Origin: an uncultured SAR86 cluster bacterium
GTDB taxonomy: Bacteria; Pseudomonadota; Gammaproteobacteria; Magnimaribacterales; D2472
Length of the DNA: 64,000 nucleotides
Assembly (NCBI GenBank): GCA_902601475.1
Contig: CACKNK010000005.1
Coordinates: forward strand, 1 to 64,000
Direction: 5' to 3'
The notes beneath the pieces were generated by a model. It was not told the origin of the DNA. It ran no database searches and saw only the letters and a program-made list of their open reading frames with translations. Positions 50,314 to 60,714 of the stretch are shown here, one piece after another. The stretch's first letter is position 1. Each line of letters begins with the position of its first letter. A program made the position numbers and the translations under genes.

Positions 50314-51198
50314 ATGAGTCTTTTTACAAATATTTCAAAACTTTCAACAACCATCGGTGCTGAAATTAATGATTTTGATTTAAAAAACGTTTCAAAAGAT
50401 GACGTGCAGGAATTTAGAGCAATACTTTCAGAACATAAGGTTATATTTTTCCCTGACCAAGAACTAACAATTGAAGAGCACGTAGCTTTTGGTGAATTAT
50501 TTGGTGAGCTGGAAGGGCACCCGCATATTAATAATCCAAACGTAAAACATCCAAAGATCTTTGAGCTAGCTGCATCTACTGGAGGAATAGCGGATGAATG
50601 GCATACGGATCTAACTTTCCAAAAAAGACCAGCTTTAATGTCTATCCTTAAGATGACTGCAGCACCTGACGTCGGTGGCGATACCATGTGGACCGACTTA
50701 GTTGCCGCATTCAAAGCAATGTCTAAACCAATGCAGGATTTATGCTCATCAATTACCGCTCTTCATGATGCTTCACCGCATATGCATCCTGAAAAAATGA
50801 TGATTCATCCAGTTGTTAGAAAACATCCAGATACGGGTGAAGCAGTTTTATATGTCAATGAGCATTTCACCAGAAGAATTGTTGAGCTTAGTCATGAAGA
50901 AAGTGAACAACTTTTATCGTTTCTTACAAAATGGGTACAAAAACCAGATTTCTCTGTTAGGTATAAATGGTCAAAGAATACAATTGCAATTTGGGACAAC
51001 AGATCAACACAACACCTCGTTGTAAATAATTTTGAAGGTGAGCGAATCATTCAAAGGGTTACTGTTACCGGAGATATTGTGGAGCCATTTGGAGAACTTA
51101 ATCACGATGCCTGGGGTAACAACAATAAGTTTTCTGCAAAAAGTAGGAATGACTTACAGCTCATTGGATATTTAGATTCTCAAAAGGAAAATCATTAA
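50314..51198 (+). CDS. TauD/TfdA family alpha-ketoglutarate-dependent dioxygenase
   Basis: IGAEINDFDLKNVS, EWHTDLTF (HxD), LYVNEHFTRRIVEL, IAIWDNRSTQHLVVNNF. Confidence 0.92.
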   Translation: MSLFTNISKLSTTIGAEINDFDLKNVSKDDVQEFRAILSEHKVIFFPDQELTIEEHVAFGELFGELEGHPHINNPNVKHPKIFELAASTGGIADEWHTDLTFQKRPALMSILKMTAAPDVGGDTMWTDLVAAFKAMSKPMQDLCSSITALHDASPHMHPEKMMIHPVVRKHPDTGEAVLYVNEHFTRRIVELSHEESEQLLSFLTKWVQKPDFSVRYKWSKNTIAIWDNRSTQHLVVNNFEGERIIQRVTVTGDIVEPFGELNHDAWGNNNKFSAKSRNDLQLIGYLDSQKENH

Positions 51199-51212
51199 AT
51201 TAATAATAACTT

Positions 51213-52667
51213 ATGTCTGAAAATCTAAAGGTGGCAATAATTGGTGCAGGAATGTCAGGCATCCTTGCTGCAATTAAACTTAAAGAATTTGGAATTAAAG
51301 ATATAACCATTTTTGAAAAGGGGGATGGGGTAGGTGGAACCTGGAGAGACAATAGTTATCCAGGCTTACATTGTGACGTTCCATCCCATCATTACACTTA
51401 TAGTTTTGAAAGAAATCCTAATTGGTCAAATTATTATTCCTCTGGACCAGAGATTCGTAAGTATTTTGAGGGAATTTTTTTAAAAAATGATCTTGATCAA
51501 ATTTGCTTATTCAGGACTGAAATTATAAGTCTTTCTTTTAAAGAAGGTGTTTGGGAGATTACTACTAACAAGTCACATACTTACAAAGCCAATATTGTAA
51601 TTGGAGCAACTGGAGTTCTGCATCATCCATACTTGCCAGATATAGAAGGTATAAACAATTTTAATGGGGATAAGTTTCATAGCGCTAGGTGGGATCATGG
51701 GCTTTCATTAAAAGACAAAAAGATAGGCGTCATTGGATCAGGATCTACCGGGATACAAATAGTAAGCGCCTTATCAGGAAAATGTAAGCATTTGTATCAT
51801 TTCCAAAGAACTGCACAATGGATGATGCCCCTTGAGAATGGAAGCTTCAGCGATGAAGAAAAGTTGTCATTCCAAGACCCTAAAAATCTAAGTGAAGCTA
51901 TGAATTTTGAAGAATACTTTAATGCCGTTGAAATTTATTCTCAGGCTCTTTTGGATAAAGACTCGATTGGTGCCAATGAAATAGCTTTTGCATGCAAGGA
52001 AAATCTAGAAAAAAATATTCATAATGAGGAGCTTAAAAAAAGACTAACGCCTGATCACACACCGCTTTGCAAAAGATTAATTTGGTCGTCAGATTATTAT
52101 CCAGCAATACAAAAACCCAAATGTACATTGATTACCAACCCAATTAAAAAAATTATCAATGAGGGAGTTGAATTATCAGATAATAACGTTATTGATCTTG
52201 ATGTAATTGTCTTTGCAACAGGGTTTAGGGTAGATCAATTTTTAAGACCGATTAAAACCCTTGGGATTGATGGAATTTATTTGGATGATTACTGGAAAGA
52301 ATATCCAAAAGCTTATCTATCGATTGCTATTCCTAAATTTCCAAATTTATTTTTATTAAATGGCCCGAACGGTCCTGTAGGAAATTTTTCTTTAATTGAT
52401 ATAGCCGAGCAACAAATGAATTACATACTTGAGTTAATTAAGATAATTAGAAAAAGACAATGTCACATTGATGTTAAGACTGATATAACAGAAACCTATG
52501 AAAGGGATCGGGCTGCGGCAGCAAAAAAAACTGTTTGGTACACAGGCGGTTGTACCAGCTGGTATCTAAATGCTGCAGGGATTCCGGCAAGTTGGCCATG
52601 GACTTACAAAGATTTTAAAAAAGAAATGTCTAAACCTGATTTAGAGGCATTTGAGCTAATTGAATGA
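51213..52667 (+). CDS. flavin-containing monooxygenase, Baeyer-Villiger type
   Basis: Rossmann GAGMSGI, GGTWRDNSYPGLHCDVPSHHYTYSF, BVMO fingerprint FNGDKFHSARW (FxGxxxHxxxW), IGSGSTGIQI. Confidence 0.92.
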   Translation: MSENLKVAIIGAGMSGILAAIKLKEFGIKDITIFEKGDGVGGTWRDNSYPGLHCDVPSHHYTYSFERNPNWSNYYSSGPEIRKYFEGIFLKNDLDQICLFRTEIISLSFKEGVWEITTNKSHTYKANIVIGATGVLHHPYLPDIEGINNFNGDKFHSARWDHGLSLKDKKIGVIGSGSTGIQIVSALSGKCKHLYHFQRTAQWMMPLENGSFSDEEKLSFQDPKNLSEAMNFEEYFNAVEIYSQALLDKDSIGANEIAFACKENLEKNIHNEELKKRLTPDHTPLCKRLIWSSDYYPAIQKPKCTLITNPIKKIINEGVELSDNNVIDLDVIVFATGFRVDQFLRPIKTLGIDGIYLDDYWKEYPKAYLSIAIPKFPNLFLLNGPNGPVGNFSLIDIAEQQMNYILELIKIIRKRQCHIDVKTDITETYERDRAAAAKKTVWYTGGCTSWYLNAAGIPASWPWTYKDFKKEMSKPDLEAFELIE

Positions 52668-52756
52668 GTAAAAAATCAATCATAGTCTTAATTCTTGTTG
52701 GCACTATGGTGGCCGCAAGAGTTTTTGGGCCGTTGTTTGATAGTTTTTTTAGCTAA
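52664..52756 (+). CDS. putative 30-aa single-pass membrane small protein
   Basis: ATG overlaps the BVMO stop (ATGA); translates MSKKSIIVLILVGTMVAARVFGPLFDSFFS*; absent from the supplied ORF track because of length. Confidence 0.4.
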   Translation: MSKKSIIVLILVGTMVAARVFGPLFDSFFS

Positions 52757-53333
52757 AATCTGATGCCAGTGCATTCACCACGTCATGATGAAGTGTTGTT
52801 GGAGGAACATCATAGTAATCATGATCAATGCCCACGAGTACTCCAGCACCATTTTTGAATTTGGCTATTTGGGTTTCATTAAACTCGAATCTCATAAAAT
52901 GAACTGCAGAAGTCTTTGTGTCATCTTCTCGCTCTAGATCCTCATCAGCGATTCCATAAACCTTTTCAGTATCACCAACTTTGAACCATACGTTTCTTTC
53001 TATTCCTTTAAGTTTTGTTAGTTCCTCACGCCTAATCTCAACATCAACGTACTCAATCAGCATTGTAGCTTTTAGATTTTTACCATCCGGTATTAAAGGG
53101 TTGTAGGCATCCAATTCTTCCTGAATGTCTTTGGCTTCGAAAATCTTTTCAATCCTTAACATTTCTTGAACCTGATACTGAATTGTATTTTTATTTTCAA
53201 AAATTAAGTGAACATGATTTCCTACCATGACACCTCTATTCTTTTTTTCATCCAAAACGCCAGATCTAAAACTTGATCTCTTTTCAGAATATTCTTCTAA
53301 TGTAAATAAATCATCTCTTGATAGCTCTACCAT
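52749..53333 (-). CDS. DUF3501 family protein
   Basis: LSRDDLFTLEEYSEKRSSFRSGVLDEKKNRGVMVGNHVHLIFENKNTIQYQVQEMLRIEKIF; next to Fe-S protein and rubrerythrin. Confidence 0.85.
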   Translation of the reverse strand: MVELSRDDLFTLEEYSEKRSSFRSGVLDEKKNRGVMVGNHVHLIFENKNTIQYQVQEMLRIEKIFEAKDIQEELDAYNPLIPDGKNLKATMLIEYVDVEIRREELTKLKGIERNVWFKVGDTEKVYGIADEDLEREDDTKTSAVHFMRFEFNETQIAKFKNGAGVLVGIDHDYYDVPPTTLHHDVVNALASDFS

Positions 53334-53356
53334 TTATTTTTCTCCTAAGATATTTT

Positions 53357-54718
53357 TTATAATCCATATGCATCTTTGAGAATACTCATCGGATGCAAAA
53401 CTGTTTCAGTTTCTGTTGTTACTCCATTGCCAACATGCTTAGCAGCCATTGGGCAATCCGAAGTAAAGGTTTTTGGATCAAACCTCTCAACTTTACCCAC
53501 TACTGGTTTTCGAATCTTAATAGACGTTTCATGCGATTCTTTTTTTACCGCATAAGTTCCATCATGACCAGAACATCTCTCAATCATGTCTATCTCTGCA
53601 CCTGGAATTAGCGAGAGTATTTCTTTTGTTTTTGGACCAATATTCTGCACTCTTTGGTGGCATGCAGCTTGATATGAAATTTTATCAAACTCTTTTTTGA
53701 AATCCTTTTTTAGCAACCCATCTTTATCTCGAAGACTCAAATACTCAAACGGATCGAATATTCTAGATTTAATTTTTTGTAGACCCTCATCATCAGGAAA
53801 CATTAGAGGCAGCTCTTGTTTGAACATCAAAACGCATGAAGGGACAGCAGCAACAATATCATATCCATCATTAATTGCTTCTAAGAGCCTAGGCGCATTA
53901 TATTCTTTTGCTTTTTTTACAGACTCTAAATCACCAAGCTCAAATTTAGGCATACCACAGCATTTTTCTTGCTGCATAAGTTCTGTTTGTATGTTGTTAT
54001 GCCTGAAAACAGTAAATAGGTCTTCGCCAACCTCTGGAACACTGAAGTTACAGTAACAGGTTCCAAAAACCATCACTTTCCCAGTAGTGCTTTCATTTGC
54101 CTGAACTTTATCAACAGAATTAGTTAGTTTTTCGACTCTCTTTTTAAGATTATTTGATTTAAATTTTGGTAAATCAGCTTTTGCATGAATTCCAAGCAAG
54201 CCTTCAAGCGGCTTTCGAACGATTTGTGAACCATTTAGAGTATTAATTGTTACGTCAACCAGAGGGATCGAGCCATATTTCATAGTGAAGTCAGTACTAC
54301 TTAATAGCTTATTTCTGATTCTTTTTTGCAAGCCATCTTTTTTATCTTTAAATTTCTTTGCTTTAGCGCGAAGCATTAAGTGAGGAAAATCAAGTGCCCA
54401 AGGGTGTGGAGGAACGTATGGACATTTCGTTTGGTAACACAAGTCACACATGTAGCATTCGTCGACAACCTTGTTATAGTCACTTTTTTCAACAGTATCG
54501 ATATCATATGAAGGCGATTCATCAATTAAATCAAACAGGGTAGGGTAAGCATCACATAGACTTACACATCTCCTACAACCATGACAAATCTCAAAGGTGC
54601 GATAAAGTTCCTCATCAATTTTATCTTGGTTATAGAAATCCGGATTGGTCCAATCAAGAGCATGCCTTGTTGGTGCATCTATACCGCCTTCTCTCGATGA
54701 CTCTATTTTTTCTGCCAT
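53357..54718 (-). CDS. (Fe-S)-binding heterodisulfide-reductase/GlpC-like protein
   Basis: CHGCRRCVSLC and CYMCDLCYQTKCP ferredoxin motifs; CCG-type motifs CCGMPK and CHQRVQ. Confidence 0.9.
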   Translation of the reverse strand: MAEKIESSREGGIDAPTRHALDWTNPDFYNQDKIDEELYRTFEICHGCRRCVSLCDAYPTLFDLIDESPSYDIDTVEKSDYNKVVDECYMCDLCYQTKCPYVPPHPWALDFPHLMLRAKAKKFKDKKDGLQKRIRNKLLSSTDFTMKYGSIPLVDVTINTLNGSQIVRKPLEGLLGIHAKADLPKFKSNNLKKRVEKLTNSVDKVQANESTTGKVMVFGTCYCNFSVPEVGEDLFTVFRHNNIQTELMQQEKCCGMPKFELGDLESVKKAKEYNAPRLLEAINDGYDIVAAVPSCVLMFKQELPLMFPDDEGLQKIKSRIFDPFEYLSLRDKDGLLKKDFKKEFDKISYQAACHQRVQNIGPKTKEILSLIPGAEIDMIERCSGHDGTYAVKKESHETSIKIRKPVVGKVERFDPKTFTSDCPMAAKHVGNGVTTETETVLHPMSILKDAYGL

Positions 54719-54720
54719 AA

Positions 54721-54745
54721 TAAAAATAGGGCTGTTACCAGCCCT
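54721..54745 (-). terminator. intrinsic terminator/attenuator-like hairpin between rubrerythrin and the Fe-S protein gene
   Basis: On minus strand AGGGCTG-GTAA-CAGCCCT followed by ATTTTTA; perfect 7-bp stem. Confidence 0.7.
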
Positions 54746-54765
54746 AAATCTAAAAAGAATTAAAG

Positions 54766-55182
54766 TTAAGCTACTTCGTCTAAAGCTTTTTGGAAACGAT
54801 TAGCATGTGATCTTTCTGCTTTTGCTAATGTTTCAAACCAATCAGCAATTTCATCAAAACCTTCATCTCTTGCACTTTTAGCCATACCTGGATACATGTC
54901 TGTATACTCGTGAGTTTCACCAGCAATAGCAGATTTTAAGTTGGCAATCGTGTCACCAAATGGCTCTCCAGTTGCAGGGTCGCCACAAGCTTCAAGATAT
55001 TCTAGATGACCATGTGCATGACCAGTCTCACCTTCAGCAGTTGATCTGAAAACAGCAGCAACATCGTTAAAACCTTCTACATCAGCTTTTTGTGCAAAAT
55101 AAAGATATCTTCTGTTAGCTTGAGACTCTCCAGCAAATGCATCTTTTAAGTTTTGTTCAGTTTTTGATCCTTTAAGTTCCAT
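54766..55182 (-). CDS. rubrerythrin-like di-iron protein without rubredoxin domain
   Basis: [66 protein letters not shown]; no CxxC pair at C-terminus. Confidence 0.93.
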   Translation of the reverse strand: MELKGSKTEQNLKDAFAGESQANRRYLYFAQKADVEGFNDVAAVFRSTAEGETGHAHGHLEYLEACGDPATGEPFGDTIANLKSAIAGETHEYTDMYPGMAKSARDEGFDEIADWFETLAKAERSHANRFQKALDEVA

Positions 55183-55299
55183 AACAATCTCCTTAATATT
55201 GATTACATTATTATTGTTGTTAACAAATTAAATTCAAAAAGTTATTTCCTATTTTATATATAGATAAAACCTATATAATAGTATTTATTTATAATTTTT

Positions 55300-55318
55300 A
55301 TAAATGATAATCATTCTC
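55300..55318. promoter_or_regulatory. Fur-box-like palindrome in the rubrerythrin/oxyR-like divergent region
   Basis: ATAAATGATAATCATTCTC; core AATGAT-A-ATCATT is a perfect 6-1-6 palindrome; 15/19 match to GATAATGATAATCATTATC. Confidence 0.6.
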
Positions 55319-55326
55319 ATTTAAAT

Positions 55327-56238
55327 ATGAATATAAGAGATTTTAAATACATTATTGCTGTCGCTGACTATAAAAGCTTCTATAAAGCAGCTATGCATTG
55401 CAATGTTTCACAACCTACACTTAGCGGCCAAATTAAAAAACTTGAGGATTATTTAGGTAATAAAATTTTTGAACGAACAACAAAATCACTATCAATAACA
55501 CCATTTGGAGAAGAAATAATTTCTAAAGCAAGAGTTATTATTCAGGATGTTGATGCTTTAACTGAATTTTCATTCAAAAGTAAAAACCCTTGGTCACTTC
55601 CATTAAAAGTTGGGATTATCCCAACATTAGGACCTTATCTAATCCCAAAATTTTATTTGTATCTTAAAAAAACCATCCCTGAAGCAAAGGTAATCTTTGA
55701 TGAGAATGTTACCTCAATTCTTTTGGATAAACTAAGCTCTGGTGAACTAGACGTATTGCTAATCAGTGATATGGAAAAAAATTCTGCCTTTACCTCAATT
55801 GATTTATTTGAGGAGCCATTTTGGGTTGCCTTCAAGAGAGGTAATCAGTTAGAGCATTTAAACTCTGTGCAACCCAAAGATCTGGCTTCTCAAAATGTTT
55901 TGTTATTAAATAAAACTCACTGCCTCAGAAGTCAGATTTCAAATTTAATCTCACAACAAGATGAATCTGATTTAAATACTATCGCTTCAAGTCTTGAAAC
56001 GCTTATTAACCTTGTTGCAGCTGGAGAGGGCTGCACCCTTGTTCCAGCATTAGCACTTCAGTCAGCATGGACAACCGACATGGGAATTTTAGTAAGGAAA
56101 CTTGATGACCAAAGTGCCAATAGAAAAATTCGCCTCGTTTTTAGAAAAAACTTTACACGCACTAAACAAGTTCATGAGCTAGCAAAGATGATTGGCTATC
56201 AATCACCTAATACTGTAAAAATTTTGATGAAGAATTAA
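55327..56238 (+). CDS. OxyR-like LysR family transcriptional regulator
   Basis: MNIRDFKYIIAVADYKSFYKAAMHCNVSQPTLSGQIKKLEDYLG; THCLRSQ (E. coli C199 context); SSLETLINLVAAGEGCTLVPALAL. Confidence 0.88.
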   Translation: MNIRDFKYIIAVADYKSFYKAAMHCNVSQPTLSGQIKKLEDYLGNKIFERTTKSLSITPFGEEIISKARVIIQDVDALTEFSFKSKNPWSLPLKVGIIPTLGPYLIPKFYLYLKKTIPEAKVIFDENVTSILLDKLSSGELDVLLISDMEKNSAFTSIDLFEEPFWVAFKRGNQLEHLNSVQPKDLASQNVLLLNKTHCLRSQISNLISQQDESDLNTIASSLETLINLVAAGEGCTLVPALALQSAWTTDMGILVRKLDDQSANRKIRLVFRKNFTRTKQVHELAKMIGYQSPNTVKILMKN

Positions 56239-56258
56239 TTTCTAGTATCATTCGATCA

Positions 56259-56738
56259 ATGAAAGTTGCTATATATCCAGGTTCATTTGATCCAATCACA
56301 TTCGGTCATATTGATATTGTAGAAAGGGCCGCATCGTTATTTGATCAAGTTGTGATAGGGGTTGCAGAATCTAAATCTAAAAATCCACTTTTCAGCACAG
56401 ATGAGCGTCTAGATCTTATAAACGAAGTTTTTTCTGGTAACAGCAAAATTCGAGCTATAGGCTACTCAAAAAAATTAACCGTTGATTTGGCTAGAGAAAA
56501 TAACGCAATAGCTATCATTAGAGGGCTTAGGGCTGTCGCTGATTTTGAATATGAATTTCAGTTAGCAACGATGAATAGGAGCTTAGCACCAGATATTGAA
56601 AGCATTTTCTTCACACCTAAAGACACGCTAATTTATGTCTCTTCCAGTCTCGTAAAAGAGATTGCACAATTTGGAGGAGATGTATCTAGATTTGTTCCGT
56701 CGCATATTGAAAAAGCTTTAAATAGTAAATTTTCTTAA
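56259..56738 (+). CDS. coaD: phosphopantetheine adenylyltransferase
   Basis: AIYPGSFDPITFGHIDIVERA, IIRGLRAVADFEYEFQLATMNR, YVSSSLVKEIAQFGGDVSRFVP. Confidence 0.97.
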   Translation: MKVAIYPGSFDPITFGHIDIVERAASLFDQVVIGVAESKSKNPLFSTDERLDLINEVFSGNSKIRAIGYSKKLTVDLARENNAIAIIRGLRAVADFEYEFQLATMNRSLAPDIESIFFTPKDTLIYVSSSLVKEIAQFGGDVSRFVPSHIEKALNSKFS

Positions 56739-57544
56739 CTCTGGCAATTTCTACAAAGAAATGTTGACCTCTGGTTTTGCTCAATTCTTTTTATTAAGTT
56801 TGAGCAATCAAAGCATTTCTCTCCTTCTCGATCATAAACATTTAAGTCAACTTTAAAATATCCTTTATTACCAGAGGGTGAAAAAAAATCTTGTAATGTT
56901 GTACCGCCTGCATTAATTGCTTTTCTTAGGATACTTTTTGAGTGTTTCGTAATTTCAGATGCATTTTTTCTTGTAATGTATTTGCCTTTTTTTCTAGGAT
57001 TAATCCGTGATAAAAAAAGAACTTCATTTGCATATATGTTGCCTATACCAACAACTATTTTTTGGTTCATGATAAGTGACTTGATGGATGCATTGGATTT
57101 CTTGATTTTTGTATACAAGTAATCTTCATTAAATACTTCATCCAATGGCTCAACCCCCAGGTTTTTAATTAAAAAATGCTCATTTATATTATTAGTTATA
57201 TGTATAGAGCCAAACCTTCTTGGATCATTAAAAATCAACTTATTTTTTTTAAAAATCAACTCAACATGATCATGTTTTTTATATTCATTAGATTTCGTCG
57301 GGATTATCCGAAGGGTTCCAGTCATTCCGAGATGAAGGACTAGAAATTTTTCTTCACAATTAAAAATTATGTATTTTGCTCGCCTGTAAATAGAAACTAT
57401 CTTTCTGTCCTCAAGATCAAGAAAATCATTTTCCTTGATTGGCCATCTTAATTTTGGGATATGTACTTTTATTTGCTGAATCTTTTCTCCGCTGAGTGAA
57501 GAAATACCTCTAACCGATGTTTCAACCTCAGGTAATTCAGGCAT
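56735..57544 (-). CDS. mutM: formamidopyrimidine-DNA glycosylase
   Basis: MPELPEVETSVRGI; VGIGNIYANEVLF; C-terminal zinc finger CFDCSN...CRNCQS. Confidence 0.95.
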   Translation of the reverse strand: MPELPEVETSVRGISSLSGEKIQQIKVHIPKLRWPIKENDFLDLEDRKIVSIYRRAKYIIFNCEEKFLVLHLGMTGTLRIIPTKSNEYKKHDHVELIFKKNKLIFNDPRRFGSIHITNNINEHFLIKNLGVEPLDEVFNEDYLYTKIKKSNASIKSLIMNQKIVVGIGNIYANEVLFLSRINPRKKGKYITRKNASEITKHSKSILRKAINAGGTTLQDFFSPSGNKGYFKVDLNVYDREGEKCFDCSNLIKRIEQNQRSTFLCRNCQS

Positions 57545-57570
57545 TTAGAGAGCAGTTGATTTTAAGATGA

Positions 57571-58908
57571 TTATCCTAGGAGACTGTTTATGTCGATAAG
57601 ATTTTTTGGGTCAAGGGTTCCAGCAGACAAGTGCAACCTGAGTGTAGACATAAGATAATCATATTTTGCATTTGCTAAATTTCTTTCAGCAGCATATAAA
57701 TTTTTCTCAGCCTGCAATAAATCTACAATATTTCTGGTTCCGACCTCATATCCAACTTTAGTAGCCTCAAGTGCACTTGTAGCAGATATCACTGCTTGAC
57801 GCTGAGCTCTAAGATTAGCAACAAGTGTCACAACATTCGAATATTGCGATCTAACTTCTTGAATCACTGATCGTTGAACAAAAAGTGCGTCTTGTGAGGA
57901 TTTATTATAGTCTGCATAAGCTTGCTTTCGTCTTGAGTTAACAGCTCCACCTTGAAAGATTGGCACACTCCACTGAAGGCTGTAATTATCTCTTTGTGTT
58001 TCATCAGGAACAGTAATTTGAAAAGCAGAACCTGTGTCAATGCCATCGAATGAAAACTGATTAGTTTCTGATTCCACCCTGCTACCAACAATATCAATTT
58101 TAGGCAGATGATTAGCCGCGGCACTCCTAGCATTATTTTTTGAAGCTTTGGTCCTTAGGTTGGCTGCTTTTAGTCTAAAGTTATTCTCTATTCCCTTTTG
58201 AACCCAATCGTCTTTTGAATCAGGCACTGGATTAGTAACCCTCATCTCATTTACTAGCGCATCAACAGAAACAATCTCACGGCCAACAAGTGCATTTAAT
58301 GCTTCTCTAGCTGTAAAAACTTCACCTTCTCGTCTTATTTTTGCGGCCAAACTAACGTCATAAGCTAATTGTGCTTCTTGCACTTCTGTAATCGCAGAAA
58401 GACCCACTTCATAACGTTGTTTTGTTTGATCCAACTGTTTTTTAATAGCAACTTCTTCTGAGATAGCTGCATTTAAATTATCAATTGACCTTAAAACGTT
58501 GAAATATAATTCGGCTGTTCTAACGATCAGATTTTGTTGTTGAAATGCAAAGTCTGCCTCACTTGCATCTGTAAGAAATTTTGACCTTCTGAAGTTGAAC
58601 CATGTATCGAGTCTTAGAAGAGGTTGAGAGATTCTTGCAGCCTGACTGAAGCTATTATATTCATTCTGAAGTTCGCCTAACTGATAATATTCATTCCATG
58701 TGGTCTGACCTGAAAGAGAAATACTTGGCAATAATGCAGCCATCCCTTGTTTTTTTATTTCTTTGCCAGATAAGTAGGTGTACTCGGCAGCTTTAAATTG
58801 TGGATCATTTTCGAGAGCCTCATTATAAATATCAAGAAGATTATCGGCCTCAATAGTAAAAGTGATGCTCAATATACTTAATAAAATATAGTTTCTATTT
58901 CTTTTCAT
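57571..58908 (-). CDS. tolC: TolC family outer-membrane efflux protein
   Basis: Signal peptide; DIYNEALENDPQFKAAEY; GYEVGTRNIVDLLQAEKNLYAAERNLANAKYDYL. Confidence 0.93.
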   Translation of the reverse strand: MKRNRNYILLSILSITFTIEADNLLDIYNEALENDPQFKAAEYTYLSGKEIKKQGMAALLPSISLSGQTTWNEYYQLGELQNEYNSFSQAARISQPLLRLDTWFNFRRSKFLTDASEADFAFQQQNLIVRTAELYFNVLRSIDNLNAAISEEVAIKKQLDQTKQRYEVGLSAITEVQEAQLAYDVSLAAKIRREGEVFTAREALNALVGREIVSVDALVNEMRVTNPVPDSKDDWVQKGIENNFRLKAANLRTKASKNNARSAAANHLPKIDIVGSRVESETNQFSFDGIDTGSAFQITVPDETQRDNYSLQWSVPIFQGGAVNSRRKQAYADYNKSSQDALFVQRSVIQEVRSQYSNVVTLVANLRAQRQAVISATSALEATKVGYEVGTRNIVDLLQAEKNLYAAERNLANAKYDYLMSTLRLHLSAGTLDPKNLIDINSLLG

Positions 58909-59019
58909 AGGTCGCACATTGTAGGTTCTGCAGATAACACTTTCAACAAAAGTAATACTTTAGTCTATTATCAAAACTTACAACTTAATAGCTTTTATTT
59001 AGAGTAAAATATTCTTTAA

Positions 59020-60713
<1,694 letters not shown>

Positions 60714-60714
<1 letters not shown>

